Shown one piece after another: positions 41,070 to 49,496 of a stretch of DNA of 64,000 bases; within the stretch, counting starts at the first letter, position 1, and each line of letters begins with the position of its first letter. This DNA comes from Dehalococcoidia bacterium (GTDB lineage: Bacteria > Chloroflexota > Dehalococcoidia > CAUJGQ01): positions 1-64,000 of the forward strand of contig DATGEL010000108.1 in NCBI GenBank assembly GCA_035310145.1, given 5' to 3'. Under the pieces are notes generated by a model. That model was given only the letters and a program-made list of their open reading frames with translations. It ran no database searches and was not told where the DNA came from. The translations under genes and the position numbers were made by a program.

Positions 41070-43061
41070 ATGGCCGATAGCAATTACTGGACGAGGCTAG
41101 CAGGCCGCCGCCTGGCCCGGCGGACGTTCGTACAGCGGGGGGCGATGGTGGGCGCCGGCGCGGCCGGCATTGTGCTGGTCGGCTGCAGCTCGTCGAACAA
41201 CAACAAAAAGAACGCAGCCGCCACAACCGCGGCCACGGCGACGAAGGCCGCGGCGACGGCATCGTCTGTTGCCACCGCGGCGGCGACGGCCGCGCCCGCG
41301 GGCACCGCCGCGCCCGCGGGCACCGCACGCCCCGCCGCTCCTGCCGGCTCGCCGGCCGCCGCCGCGGGCGGCGCGATTCAGAACACCACCTACGGCAAGC
41401 CGAGCGGCACGTTGCAGAAGCTCGACATGCCGAAGACCACGGGCGGCACCTGGCGCCAGTTCAGCTACGACGCGCTGCCGCCGGACAACCTCGACCCGCA
41501 CCAGTCGGGCTTCGGCCCGATGTGGGGCATCTGGTCGATGCTGTTCAGCAAGCTGCTGGTCTTCGACGATCCGTCGACGGAGGCGCTCTCGCCGGACCTC
41601 GCCACCGCGATGCCCGAGCAACCGGATCCACTCACCTATACGTTCAAGCTCAACCCGAACGCCAAGTGGCAGACGAAGACGCCGCTGGCGCCCAACAATG
41701 CGCTTGGCGGCAAGGCCGTGACGGCCGCCGACGTGGTCTACAGCTTCCAGCGGCAGATGAACGCCAAGAGCCCGCGCGCCGGCAACTACCCCAACCTCTA
41801 CAGCCTGCTCTCGATGGTCGACAAGATCGAAGCGCCCGACGCCACCACCGTCAAGTTCACGACCAAGGCGCCGGCCGCCCCGTTCCTCGCGATCGTCGCC
41901 GGCCCGACGAGCTCGATCATCAGCCAGACGCTGGTCGACGCCGCGTCGGACGAGATGAACTCGCCGGACAAGCTGATCGGCTCCGGGCCGTTCATTCTCG
42001 ACCAGTTCCAGGCGCTGAAGATCGTCCGCTACCTGAAGAACCCGGACTGGCACCTGAAGGACTCCGGCTTCGCTAAGGGCAGGCCGTTCCTCGATGTGAT
42101 CGAGAACACCTGGATCCCCGGCGACGACAATGCGATCGAGGCGGCGATCAAGGCCAAGCAGGTCGACTTCGTCCAGTACAACAACTACTCGAACGGCGCC
42201 CGCGTCGCCAAGGAGAACGCGGGCATGCAGCTGATCTCCGTCCCGGTGACGGGTCCGATCGGCGGTCTGCTGCCCGTGGATCACGGCCCGTTCAAGGACG
42301 CCCGTTACCGCCAGGCGGTCAGCATCGCCGTGGACCGCAACGCCATGGGCAACACGGTCTACCAGGGCCGCTACCGCCTGAACGGCCTGATCTCCTGGCC
42401 GGTGACGCACTGGGCGATTCCGCAGTCGGACCTGCTGAAGAAGCCCGGCTACCGCTACGACAACCCGGCCGACCGCGACGCGGACATCAAGCAGGCGAAG
42501 CAGCTCTTTGACGCGGCCGGCGGCGCCGCGGGCATGCCGGCCGGCACGGAGATCATTTACTCGAACACGCCGGGCTACATTCCCGCGTACTTCCCGCAGC
42601 TGCAGAAGAATCTGCAGGACGTGCTCGGCTTCAAGTTCAACGGGCACGAGGACACGACCGGCTACACCGAGATCATCGCCGCGCTGCTGCAGCACAAGTT
42701 CGACTTCTACTGGAGCTACGGCAACGGCGTCGCCGACCTGGATGAGTGGGTGTACAACGGCCTGCACTCCGGCTCGCCGTACAACCTCACCGGTCTTGCC
42801 GACAAAGACCTGGATGCGATGCTCGACAAGCAGCGCGGCGACTTCAACTACGAGACGCGCCGCCAGACGGGCTACGACATCCAGAACTACATGCTGGACA
42901 AGGTCTTCCAGAACATCGGCATGATCTGCCTGATCGATGACTTCAACGCCTGGAACTACCTGCACAACGTCCCCATGGTCCCGTGGTTCCAGTACTATCA
43001 CCTGTGGGCGAACGTTTGGATTGACAATACCGACCCGACGTTCAAGGGGCGGCCGGCGTAG
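41070..43061 (+). CDS. Peptide-type ABC transporter substrate-binding lipoprotein (family 5), Tat exported
   Basis: This 663-residue protein has a twin-arginine signal (ARRTFVQRG, residues about 17-24), a hydrophobic stretch, and lipobox VLVGC (Cys39), so it is likely a Tat lipoprotein. A Thr/Ala-rich linker (45-110) precedes the family 5 binding domain with YDALPPDNLDPHQ, a VTAADVVYSFQRQ segment and GPFILDQF. It captures oligopeptides or similar ligands for the two upstream permeases. The genes are in one operon with 34- and about 90-base gaps. Confidence 0.94.
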   Translation: MADSNYWTRLAGRRLARRTFVQRGAMVGAGAAGIVLVGCSSSNNNKKNAAATTAATATKAAATASSVATAAATAAPAGTAAPAGTARPAAPAGSPAAAAGGAIQNTTYGKPSGTLQKLDMPKTTGGTWRQFSYDALPPDNLDPHQSGFGPMWGIWSMLFSKLLVFDDPSTEALSPDLATAMPEQPDPLTYTFKLNPNAKWQTKTPLAPNNALGGKAVTAADVVYSFQRQMNAKSPRAGNYPNLYSLLSMVDKIEAPDATTVKFTTKAPAAPFLAIVAGPTSSIISQTLVDAASDEMNSPDKLIGSGPFILDQFQALKIVRYLKNPDWHLKDSGFAKGRPFLDVIENTWIPGDDNAIEAAIKAKQVDFVQYNNYSNGARVAKENAGMQLISVPVTGPIGGLLPVDHGPFKDARYRQAVSIAVDRNAMGNTVYQGRYRLNGLISWPVTHWAIPQSDLLKKPGYRYDNPADRDADIKQAKQLFDAAGGAAGMPAGTEIIYSNTPGYIPAYFPQLQKNLQDVLGFKFNGHEDTTGYTEIIAALLQHKFDFYWSYGNGVADLDEWVYNGLHSGSPYNLTGLADKDLDAMLDKQRGDFNYETRRQTGYDIQNYMLDKVFQNIGMICLIDDFNAWNYLHNVPMVPWFQYYHLWANVWIDNTDPTFKGRPA

Positions 43062-43080
43062 CCCTCATCCTCACCCCCGT

Positions 43081-43119
43081 CCCCTCTCCCTCTCCCAATA
43101 CTGGAGAGAGGGAGAGGGG
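43081..43119. repeat. Dispersed GC palindrome (CCCCTCTCCC type)
   Basis: The left arm CCCCTCTCCCTCTCC pairs with GGAGAGAGGGAGAGGGG, with a two-base bulge, around CAATACT. It begins 19 bases after the binding-protein stop and may terminate the operon. Confidence 0.75.
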
Positions 43120-43271
43120 CGATCCTGGGGAGCAAGGTCCGGGGCCGCGCCGGGTTATCCGGTTGCCGCAGGGTCGCACCCGCATGGCTGCGGAGCGGCC
43201 ATCTTTCCCTGCCTGGGCCCTTCGCGCCGCCCCGGCCGCGCCTTCAGCCTCCATCTTCTTGCCTGCAAGCT

Positions 43272-43297
43272 CCCCTCTCCCGGGATTGGGAGAGGGG
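43272..43297. repeat. Dispersed GC palindrome (CCCCTCTCCC type)
   Basis: Perfect 10-base arms CCCCTCTCCC and GGGAGAGGGG enclose GGGATT. It is the same sequence family as 27398-27423. Confidence 0.85.
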
Positions 43298-43321
43298 CCG
43301 GGGGAGAGGGCCGAGAATCCC

Positions 43322-43344
43322 GCTGTCAGGAAAATCCTGACAGC
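43322..43344. repeat. Short perfect palindrome with AAA loop
   Basis: GCTGTCAGGA (43322-43331) and TCCTGACAGC (43335-43344) form a perfect 10-bp stem around AAA. A second hairpin (CCGCCGGA with TCCGGCGG) follows about 10 bases later. No T-run is present, so a terminator is uncertain; an operator or repeat is also possible. Confidence 0.75.
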
Positions 43345-43582
43345 CGATGCGCGACCCGCCGGACTTTCTCCGGCGGCGCCATGACCTATCCTGCTGGTGG
43401 ACCGGCGGGCGCAGTAGCCCGGTCGCCCGCCGCGTGCATCGGCGTCGGGGATGTGGCGCAACGGTCGGGGTTCGGTCCGTCGCGCACCGAAGCATCACCG
43501 CAGCCACGCGAGAGGAGCGCAGGGGTGGCGCTCCTCTCGCACTTTTGTGTTTGTTTCTGCCGTTCGGCCCTCATCCTCTCCT

Positions 43583-43614
43583 GTCTCCTTCCCCCAATCC
43601 TGGGAGAAGGAGAC
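43583..43614. repeat. Dispersed GC palindrome (GTCTCCTTC type)
   Basis: The arms GTCTCCTTCCCCCA and TGGGAGAAGGAGAC match at 13 of 14 positions around ATCC, the same loop as at 27409-27412. Confidence 0.8.
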
Positions 43615-43685
43615 GATCCGGCGCCGGGCGATCCGATCGGTTTGCGGTTAGCCCGACGCCGTCCGAGTCGTGCTGCGACCGATCG

Positions 43686-43711
43686 CCCCTCGCCCAGGAT
43701 TGGGAGAGGGG
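43686..43711. repeat. Dispersed GC palindrome (CCCCTCGCCCA type)
   Basis: The arms CCCCTCGCCCA and TGGGAGAGGGG pair at 10 of 11 positions around GGAT, the complement of the usual ATCC loop. The element lies 34 bases past the 3' end of the aminotransferase gene. Confidence 0.8.
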
Positions 43712-43745
43712 TATGTGAAATGAGGCGAGCGCCGAGGGCCAAAGA

Positions 43746-44870
43746 TCAGCCGATCGCGCGATCCACCGCCACCACGGCCGCTTCCACATCCGCCTCGCCG
43801 CACCAGAGGTGCGTGCCCATGCGGATACGGCCGTCGCTGCCGTTCACCCAGATGCTTTCCGCGGCCAGCTTCGTCGCCAGTGCCTGCGGCTCAGCGTGCC
43901 AGAAACAGGTGTTGCCCGCGCGGTAGTTCGCGTCGAGAGGGGTAGCCACGTCGAGCCCCAGCTCGCGCAGGGCCCGGTTGAGGCGGCCGCTCAGAGCGCG
44001 ATCGTGCTCCGCGATGCGCTCAATGCCGATCGCCTGCAGGTAGCGCAGCGCGTTCTCCAGCACAAAGATGCCGACGTAGCTCGGGTTGCCGATCTCCAGC
44101 CGCGTCGCGTCGCTGCTGCGCACGTACGTCTTCGGCTGCTCGCGGTCGGGCACCGCCTCGGGCGTCTTCCAGCCCAGCAGCGCCGGCTCGATCTCCGGCA
44201 CGCGCTCGCGGTTCCAGCCCAGCAGCGCCACGCCATGCCAGCCCAGCAGCCACTTGTAGCAGGCGGAGAGCACGAAGTCGCAGAGCGGCCCGGGCACGGG
44301 CACCGCGCCCGCCGCGTGCGTCGCGTCCACCACCAGCCAGGCGCCGCGCGCGCGCGCCAGCTCGGCGAGCGCTTCGAGGTTGTGGTGCAGCCCGGTGAGG
44401 AAGCTGACCTGGCTGCAGGCGACGGCGCGCGTGCGCGCGTCGATCGCGGCGCGGAAGGCGCCCTCGGCCGGCTCCCAATCGCGCTGGCGCACCAACCGCA
44501 CCTCGACACCCTGCCGTTCGAGATGCAGCCAGGGATAGAGCACGGCGCCGAACTCGCGGTCTTCGATCACCACGTTGTCGCCGGCCCGCACCGGCAGTGC
44601 GTGCGAGAGGGCGTTCATGCCGTCCGAGACCGAGGGCACGAAGGCGATCGTCTCGGCGCCGGGCAGGCCGAACAGCTCGGCCGCCAGCCCGCGTACCGAC
44701 TGCGTCACCTCCTCCCGCGTGCGCTGGCCCGCCGGGCCCGTGCCCTTGCTGGCAAAGTAGCGCTCCAGCACCGCGCGGTGCGTGCGCAACGACGGTGATT
44801 CGCCGCCGGGCGCGAGGTGAATCAACCCGTCGGGCAGCTCAAAATCGGACCGCGCCACCAGGCTAGCCAT
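43746..44870 (-). CDS. Class V aminotransferase-fold PLP enzyme
   Basis: This 374-residue protein has the PLP Lys206 in LSACYKWLLGWHG, Asp182 and His185 in VDATHAAGA, and an N-terminal SVSDGMNALSHALP region. This is the layout of the cysteine desulfurase/isopenicillin-N epimerase group. The substrate is not clear; members range from Cys desulfurases to epimerases and kynureninases, and no second catalytic Cys motif is evident. I chose the ATG at 44870 with GGGAGGGG upstream. Its start overlaps the end of the DNA glycosylase gene by 8 bases, so the two are coupled. Confidence 0.88.
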   Translation of the reverse strand: MASLVARSDFELPDGLIHLAPGGESPSLRTHRAVLERYFASKGTGPAGQRTREEVTQSVRGLAAELFGLPGAETIAFVPSVSDGMNALSHALPVRAGDNVVIEDREFGAVLYPWLHLERQGVEVRLVRQRDWEPAEGAFRAAIDARTRAVACSQVSFLTGLHHNLEALAELARARGAWLVVDATHAAGAVPVPGPLCDFVLSACYKWLLGWHGVALLGWNRERVPEIEPALLGWKTPEAVPDREQPKTYVRSSDATRLEIGNPSYVGIFVLENALRYLQAIGIERIAEHDRALSGRLNRALRELGLDVATPLDANYRAGNTCFWHAEPQALATKLAAESIWVNGSDGRIRMGTHLWCGEADVEAAVVAVDRAIG

Positions 44871-45795
44871 CGCCCCTCCCCATCCGTGCCAGCATGAACC
44901 AGAGGTAATACGCCGCGTAGCCACGATACGGACGCCAGCGCTCGGAAAACGCCTCGACCTCTGCGCTGGTGGCTTTGCGCCCGAGATCGTAGAGCGAGCC
45001 GCAGGCCGCCATCAGGCCCCCGTCGCTCACCGGGCAGGCATCGGCCAGGCGCAGCCCGCGCAGCAACGTGTAGCGCGCCGTCCACGGCCCGACGCCGTGC
45101 AGCGCCGTCAGCTCGCGCTCCGCCTCGTCAAGCGGCAGGGCGGCGAGCCGTTCGAGCTTCAGGGCGCCGCCGGCCACCAGGCCGGCGACGTGTACGATCG
45201 TCGCGGCCTTGCGGCGGCCGAGGCCCAGCGCCGCCAGTTCGTCCGGATTCTGCGCAGCCAGGACCCGGGCGGTTGGAAACGCCCAAAACACCGTGCCGTC
45301 GATCTCGGCAGGCGCGCCGCAGCGCTGCACCAGCGCTGCCTTCAGGCGGAAGGCGACGTGCAGGCTGATCTGCTGGCCCAGCACGGCCCAGACGAACGCC
45401 TCGAACGGCGCCGGCGTGCTGATCAGGCGCAGACCGGCGAAGCGCCGCACAAGGCCGGCGAGTGCCGCATCGCCCGCCGCCGCGTCACGAAAGTCCGCAA
45501 GATCGTCCTCAAGTCCGAGCGTGCGCGTCAACGTTGCGGCCACGGCCTGCACGTCGGCCTCGCAGGGCTGGTGGCCGCCGGCAACGCCGCGCACGGTCAA
45601 AACGAGGCTGCCAGCTTCGCCGGGGCGCAGCTCGGCCAGCAACAGGCCGTCAGGCAGCGCGAACAGCCGTCGATAGCAGCCGAGATCCGCGCGATCGACC
45701 AGCTCGCCGGCGCGGCGATTAAAGTAGGTGAGGGCGTGATCGAAGGCATAGGGCTGGCGCGGCGACAGGCGCAGCGGGCGGGCAGCACATCCCAT
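44863..45795 (-). CDS. DNA-3-methyladenine glycosylase II (AlkA-like)
   Basis: This 310-residue protein has the AlkA N-terminal beta domain and the HhH-GPD fold: FVWAVLGQQISLHVAFRLKAAL, then LTALHGVGPWTARYTLLRGL with the helix-hairpin-helix and catalytic Asp258 in CPVSDGG. It excises alkylated purines in base-excision repair. No Ada domain is fused. I chose the ATG at 45795; upstream frame to 45981 is not conserved-looking. Its end overlaps the class V aminotransferase start by 8 bases. Confidence 0.92.
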   Translation of the reverse strand: MGCAARPLRLSPRQPYAFDHALTYFNRRAGELVDRADLGCYRRLFALPDGLLLAELRPGEAGSLVLTVRGVAGGHQPCEADVQAVAATLTRTLGLEDDLADFRDAAAGDAALAGLVRRFAGLRLISTPAPFEAFVWAVLGQQISLHVAFRLKAALVQRCGAPAEIDGTVFWAFPTARVLAAQNPDELAALGLGRRKAATIVHVAGLVAGGALKLERLAALPLDEAERELTALHGVGPWTARYTLLRGLRLADACPVSDGGLMAACGSLYDLGRKATSAEVEAFSERWRPYRGYAAYYLWFMLARMGRGDG

Positions 45796-45983
45796 GCATT
45801 CACTGTAGCCGAGAGCGCCGCCGGCCCGCGATCGGATTGGAGTGCGCCATGGCTCAACCGGCCTTCCGCTCCGCACGCACGTCATCGGCCGTGCTGCAAA
45901 GGTCCGTTCCCGTGTCGGGAGGGAACAGCCACGCCCGAACGAGGCAGGGATAGGCGAGCCGGCGCCGACCAGGAGGCCCAACG

Positions 45984-46415
45984 GTGCTCACGGCAGAACA
46001 GGCCGCCTTCCTTCTCGCCCATCGGGTCGCCCACCTGGCGACCGCGGATGCCGCGGGCCGGCCGCACGTCGTACCCGTCTGCTTCGCGCTGCACGAGGGC
46101 CTCGTCTACACGCCGCTCGATCGCAAGCCGAAACGCGTGCCGGTCGAGCGCCTGCGCCGCGTGCGCGACCTGGAGGGGAATCCCGCCGTCTGCCTGACGG
46201 TGGACGACTACGACGAAGACTGGCGCCGCCTGCACTGGCTGCAGCTGCGCGGCCGCGCCCGCATTGTGCCGCCGGGCGAGGAGCAACGGGCGGCGATCGC
46301 CGCATTGCGCGCACGCTACGCGCAGTACCGCGAGATGTCGCTGGAGGAGTTGCCGGTGATCCGCGTTCAGCCGGAGCGCGTGCTAGACTGGCACTGGCCG
46401 GCGATAGAAGATTGA
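45984..46415 (+). CDS. PPOX-class (F420/FMN) split-barrel protein
   Basis: This 143-residue protein has the pyridoxamine-phosphate-oxidase-like split beta barrel with VAHLATADAAGRPHVVPVCFAL, YTPLDRKPKRVPVERLRRVRDL, and CLTVDDYDEDWRRLHWLQLRGRARIV, matching the TIGR03668-type F420-dependent group. Such enzymes reduce substrates with F420H2 or bind FMN; the cofactor is not settled here. It starts with GTG, with GGAGG 6 bases upstream. It stands alone between the glycosylase and the FHA-ABC genes. Confidence 0.88.
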   Translation: MLTAEQAAFLLAHRVAHLATADAAGRPHVVPVCFALHEGLVYTPLDRKPKRVPVERLRRVRDLEGNPAVCLTVDDYDEDWRRLHWLQLRGRARIVPPGEEQRAAIAALRARYAQYREMSLEELPVIRVQPERVLDWHWPAIED

Positions 46416-46627
46416 CACGCCGGCCGGCGTTGCCGCGGAGTTACGCATGATTCGGCCGTCCAGCGCCGATGCCGGCTACGGACCGGCGGATGCGCCTCCA
46501 GCAACGAAACCCTCCTGGCGCTATCGGCAACCACGCTCCCTTGCGCCCGGACGGGCAACAGTGTGCGCTGGGCGAAGGAGCGCCGGTGATTTTCACGGCC
46601 ACGACTGCTGCGTAAGAAACGGCGACG

Positions 46628-49462
46628 ATGCTGCGCTTTCGCATCGAAGGCAGTTCCGCGGCGTGCGAACAGACCGTTGCCCGCGACGAGGCGTCGCTGG
46701 GCCGCGCCCCCGGCAACGACGTGGTGCTGCCCGACGAGAGCGTGTCGCGTCAGCACGCGCGCGTGCTGACGCGCGCCGGCGCGCTCTACCTCGAAGACCT
46801 GGGCGGCGCCAACGGCACGCGGCTGAACGGCCGCCTGCTGCGCAGCGAGTCGGCGCCGCTGAGCGCGGGCGAAGAATTCACCGTCGGCACGTATCGTATC
46901 CGCGTGTTCGCGATCGGCCGGCCTCTGGTGGAGACCGCGGCCGCCGGCGGCAATGGCCAGCCGTCCCCGCCGTCACCCGCGCCGGACACCCTGCGCCAGA
47001 CCGCCGCTGCCGGCACGGCAGGAACGGCCGGGCACGCCGATCCGCTGGACCGGCCTGAGCTGCTGATCGAAGCGGATGGGCGCAGCTTCAGCTACGTCAT
47101 GCAGCGCGACGAGGCGACCGTCGGCCGCGCCTCTGGCAACGACATCTCGCTTTCGGCGCCCACGCTTTCCGCCAGCCACGCGATCATCTGCCGCCAGGAC
47201 GACGGCTGGGCGCTGATCGATCTGCGCAGCCGCAACGGCAGCTTCGTCAACGGCCGCCAGGTCGAGTCGGCGGCGCTGCGCGACGGCGACCGCATCGTGC
47301 TTGGCAGCGACGTGGCGCTGACCTTCCGCCTGAAACCGCCGGCGCTGGGCGTCTCGTCGGGCGGGCGGACGGGCGGTCACGGCATCCTGCCGCATGGCCC
47401 GGGCGCGGTGCGCATCGCCATCGGCCGCTCGCCGCAGAACCAGCTCGTGCTCGACTCGCCGCAGGTTTCGCGCCAACACGCGCTCCTGGAGCGGCCGGCC
47501 GAGGGCGCGCCATGGACGATTACCGACCTGGGCAGCATGAACCGGACCTACGTCAACGGCGAGGCGGTGACCCAGCGCCGGCTCGCCGAAGGCGACGTGG
47601 TGCGCATCGGCCCCGTGCGGCTCACGCTGCGCCGGGGCGAGATCGAGCACTACGACGAGACCGCCGGCATGCTGCTGGAGGCGTTCGGCCTCAGCAAGCA
47701 GGTGAGCAGGGGCAAGACGATCCTGAACGAGATCACGCTCGTCGTGCAGCCGCACGAGTTCGTCGGCATCGTCGGCGTCTCCGGCGCGGGCAAGTCGACG
47801 CTGCTCGGCGCGCTCAGCGGCCTGCGCCCGGCGACCAGCGGCCAGGTGCTGCTCAACGGCTTCTCGCTCTACGAGCACTTCGACGCACTGCGCCAGCAGA
47901 TCGGCTACGTGCCGCAGGACGACATCATTCACCGGGAGCTGACGGTAGAGCGGGCGTTGGGCTACGCCGCCGAGCTGCGCATGCCGGCGGACACCACCCC
48001 GGCCGAGCGCCACGCCCGCGTGTCGGAGGTGATCGCGGAGCTGGGGTTGGAGCAGCAGAAGCACACGGTCGTCGCCAGCCTCAGCGGCGGGCAGCGCAAG
48101 CGCGTCAGCATCGGCGTGGAGCTGCTGACGCAGCCGCCGCTCTTCTTTCTGGACGAGCCGACGTCCGGCCTCGACCCGGCGACCGAGACGCGCATGATGA
48201 CCCTCCTGCGGCAGCTCGCCGACCAGGGCCGCACGATCCTGCTGATCACGCACGCCACGGTGAACATCGCGCAGTGCGACCGTGTGGTCTTCCTCGCGCG
48301 CGGTGGGCGGCTCGCCTTCTTCGGGGCGCCCGACATGGCGCTGCAGTATTTCGGGGTGCGTCGCTTCGACGAGATCTACGACCTGATCGAGAACACGCGC
48401 TCGCCGGAGGAGTGGGCGCAGCGCTTCCGCGGCGCGCCGCTTTACCAGTCGGAGATCGCCGGCCGCATCGTCAACCAGCCGGGCGCCGCGGCCGCCACGC
48501 CGGCGCAGCCGCGGCCGGTCACGGCGGGGCCGGGCCAGCACGGCACACGCAACGAAGCCTGGCGGCAGTTCGGCATCCTCACGCGGCGCTACGCCGAGAT
48601 CGTGCTGCGCGACCGCAAGAACCTCGCCATCCTGCTCTTGCAGGCGCCGATCATCGCCATCCTGCTCTGGGCGCTCTTCCCGCAGCCGAACTTGTTCCAG
48701 CGGCCCAGCGGCTACACGATCGGCCGGCTCGGCTCCCAGCCCGCCGCCTTCACCGGCAACTGCGACCGCCTGCATCCGGCGCCGTCCAACACCTGCGTTG
48801 TGGACAGCGGCGACGGTAACTGGAAGGCGAACAAGGCGGTGCAGCTTGCCTTTATCCTCGCGGCCACGGCCGTGTGGCTCGGCACGCTGAACGCCGTGCG
48901 CGAAATTTCCAAAGAGGACGCGATCTACCGGCGCGAGCGGCTGGTCAACCTGCGCGTCTTTCCCTACATCGCCTCCAAGTTCGCCGTGCTGCTTGCCCTG
49001 GTGATCGTGCAGGCGTCGCTGCTGCTCGGCGTGGTCGCGATCAAGGTCGATCTGCCCGGCGGCGGCGCCGACGCGGCAATGTGGATCTGTCTCGTGCTCG
49101 GCGGTTCGGCCGCCGTGGCGCTGGCGCTGGCCGTCTCCGCCGCCGTCTCGAATCCGGATCGGGCGGTCTTTGCGGCGCCGCTGATCATGCTGCCCCAGGT
49201 CTTCTTCGCCGGCATCTTCGTGCCCGTGAGCCAGCTCGGCCTGGCGAGGCCGCTGGCGGCGCTGGTCGCCAGCCGTTGGACGTTCGAAGCGCTGGCCCGC
49301 GTCTCGAACCTCTTCTCCACCGCGACGACCCTGAGGAGTAAGTTCCAGTTTCGGGACGCCGCCGACGGCAGCGCGATCGCGCGGCTGCTGATCCTGCTCT
49401 GCTTCGTGGCCGTGTTCGGGGCGCTGGCCGTGGGCCTGCAGCGGCTGAAGGACCGGCGATGA
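46628..49462 (+). CDS. FHA-ABC transporter 1: three FHA domains, ABCG-type ATPase and permease
   Basis: This 944-residue protein resembles M. tuberculosis Rv1747. FHA1 covers about 1-95 (LGRAPGNDVVL, SVSRQHA, GGANGT); FHA2 about 140-235 (VGRASGND, but SASHA lacks the Arg); FHA3 about 255-345 (IGRSPQNQ, SRQHA, but NRT replaces NGT). The ATPase follows with Walker A GVSGAGKST near 382, signature LSGGQRKRVSIGVEL and Walker B FFLDEPTSGLD. The ABC-2 permease begins near 665 with LAILLLQAPIIAILLWALF. FHA domains read phosphothreonine, so export is probably controlled by a Ser/Thr kinase. Substrate unknown. A close paralogue follows 34 bases downstream. Confidence 0.93.
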   Translation: MLRFRIEGSSAACEQTVARDEASLGRAPGNDVVLPDESVSRQHARVLTRAGALYLEDLGGANGTRLNGRLLRSESAPLSAGEEFTVGTYRIRVFAIGRPLVETAAAGGNGQPSPPSPAPDTLRQTAAAGTAGTAGHADPLDRPELLIEADGRSFSYVMQRDEATVGRASGNDISLSAPTLSASHAIICRQDDGWALIDLRSRNGSFVNGRQVESAALRDGDRIVLGSDVALTFRLKPPALGVSSGGRTGGHGILPHGPGAVRIAIGRSPQNQLVLDSPQVSRQHALLERPAEGAPWTITDLGSMNRTYVNGEAVTQRRLAEGDVVRIGPVRLTLRRGEIEHYDETAGMLLEAFGLSKQVSRGKTILNEITLVVQPHEFVGIVGVSGAGKSTLLGALSGLRPATSGQVLLNGFSLYEHFDALRQQIGYVPQDDIIHRELTVERALGYAAELRMPADTTPAERHARVSEVIAELGLEQQKHTVVASLSGGQRKRVSIGVELLTQPPLFFLDEPTSGLDPATETRMMTLLRQLADQGRTILLITHATVNIAQCDRVVFLARGGRLAFFGAPDMALQYFGVRRFDEIYDLIENTRSPEEWAQRFRGAPLYQSEIAGRIVNQPGAAAATPAQPRPVTAGPGQHGTRNEAWRQFGILTRRYAEIVLRDRKNLAILLLQAPIIAILLWALFPQPNLFQRPSGYTIGRLGSQPAAFTGNCDRLHPAPSNTCVVDSGDGNWKANKAVQLAFILAATAVWLGTLNAVREISKEDAIYRRERLVNLRVFPYIASKFAVLLALVIVQASLLLGVVAIKVDLPGGGADAAMWICLVLGGSAAVALALAVSAAVSNPDRAVFAAPLIMLPQVFFAGIFVPVSQLGLARPLAALVASRWTFEALARVSNLFSTATTLRSKFQFRDAADGSAIARLLILLCFVAVFGALAVGLQRLKDRR

Positions 49463-49496
49463 CGATCTGCCACGCGATCACTATCATGGACGGACC

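Larger units (their letters stand above)
43062..43745. other. Intergenic region of 684 bases filled with palindromic repeats
   Basis: This stretch between the binding-protein gene and the minus-strand aminotransferase gene contains five palindromes of two families (listed separately) and no convincing gene. Every open frame in it is short, without a ribosome binding site or domain. It is the densest repeat cluster in the window. Confidence 0.75.

Noticed and set aside
43746-44870. Selenocysteine lyase linked to the candidate selenoprotein
   Set aside because: The class V fold is shared by many enzymes, the gene is 16 kb away, and no residue in it is specific for selenocysteine.
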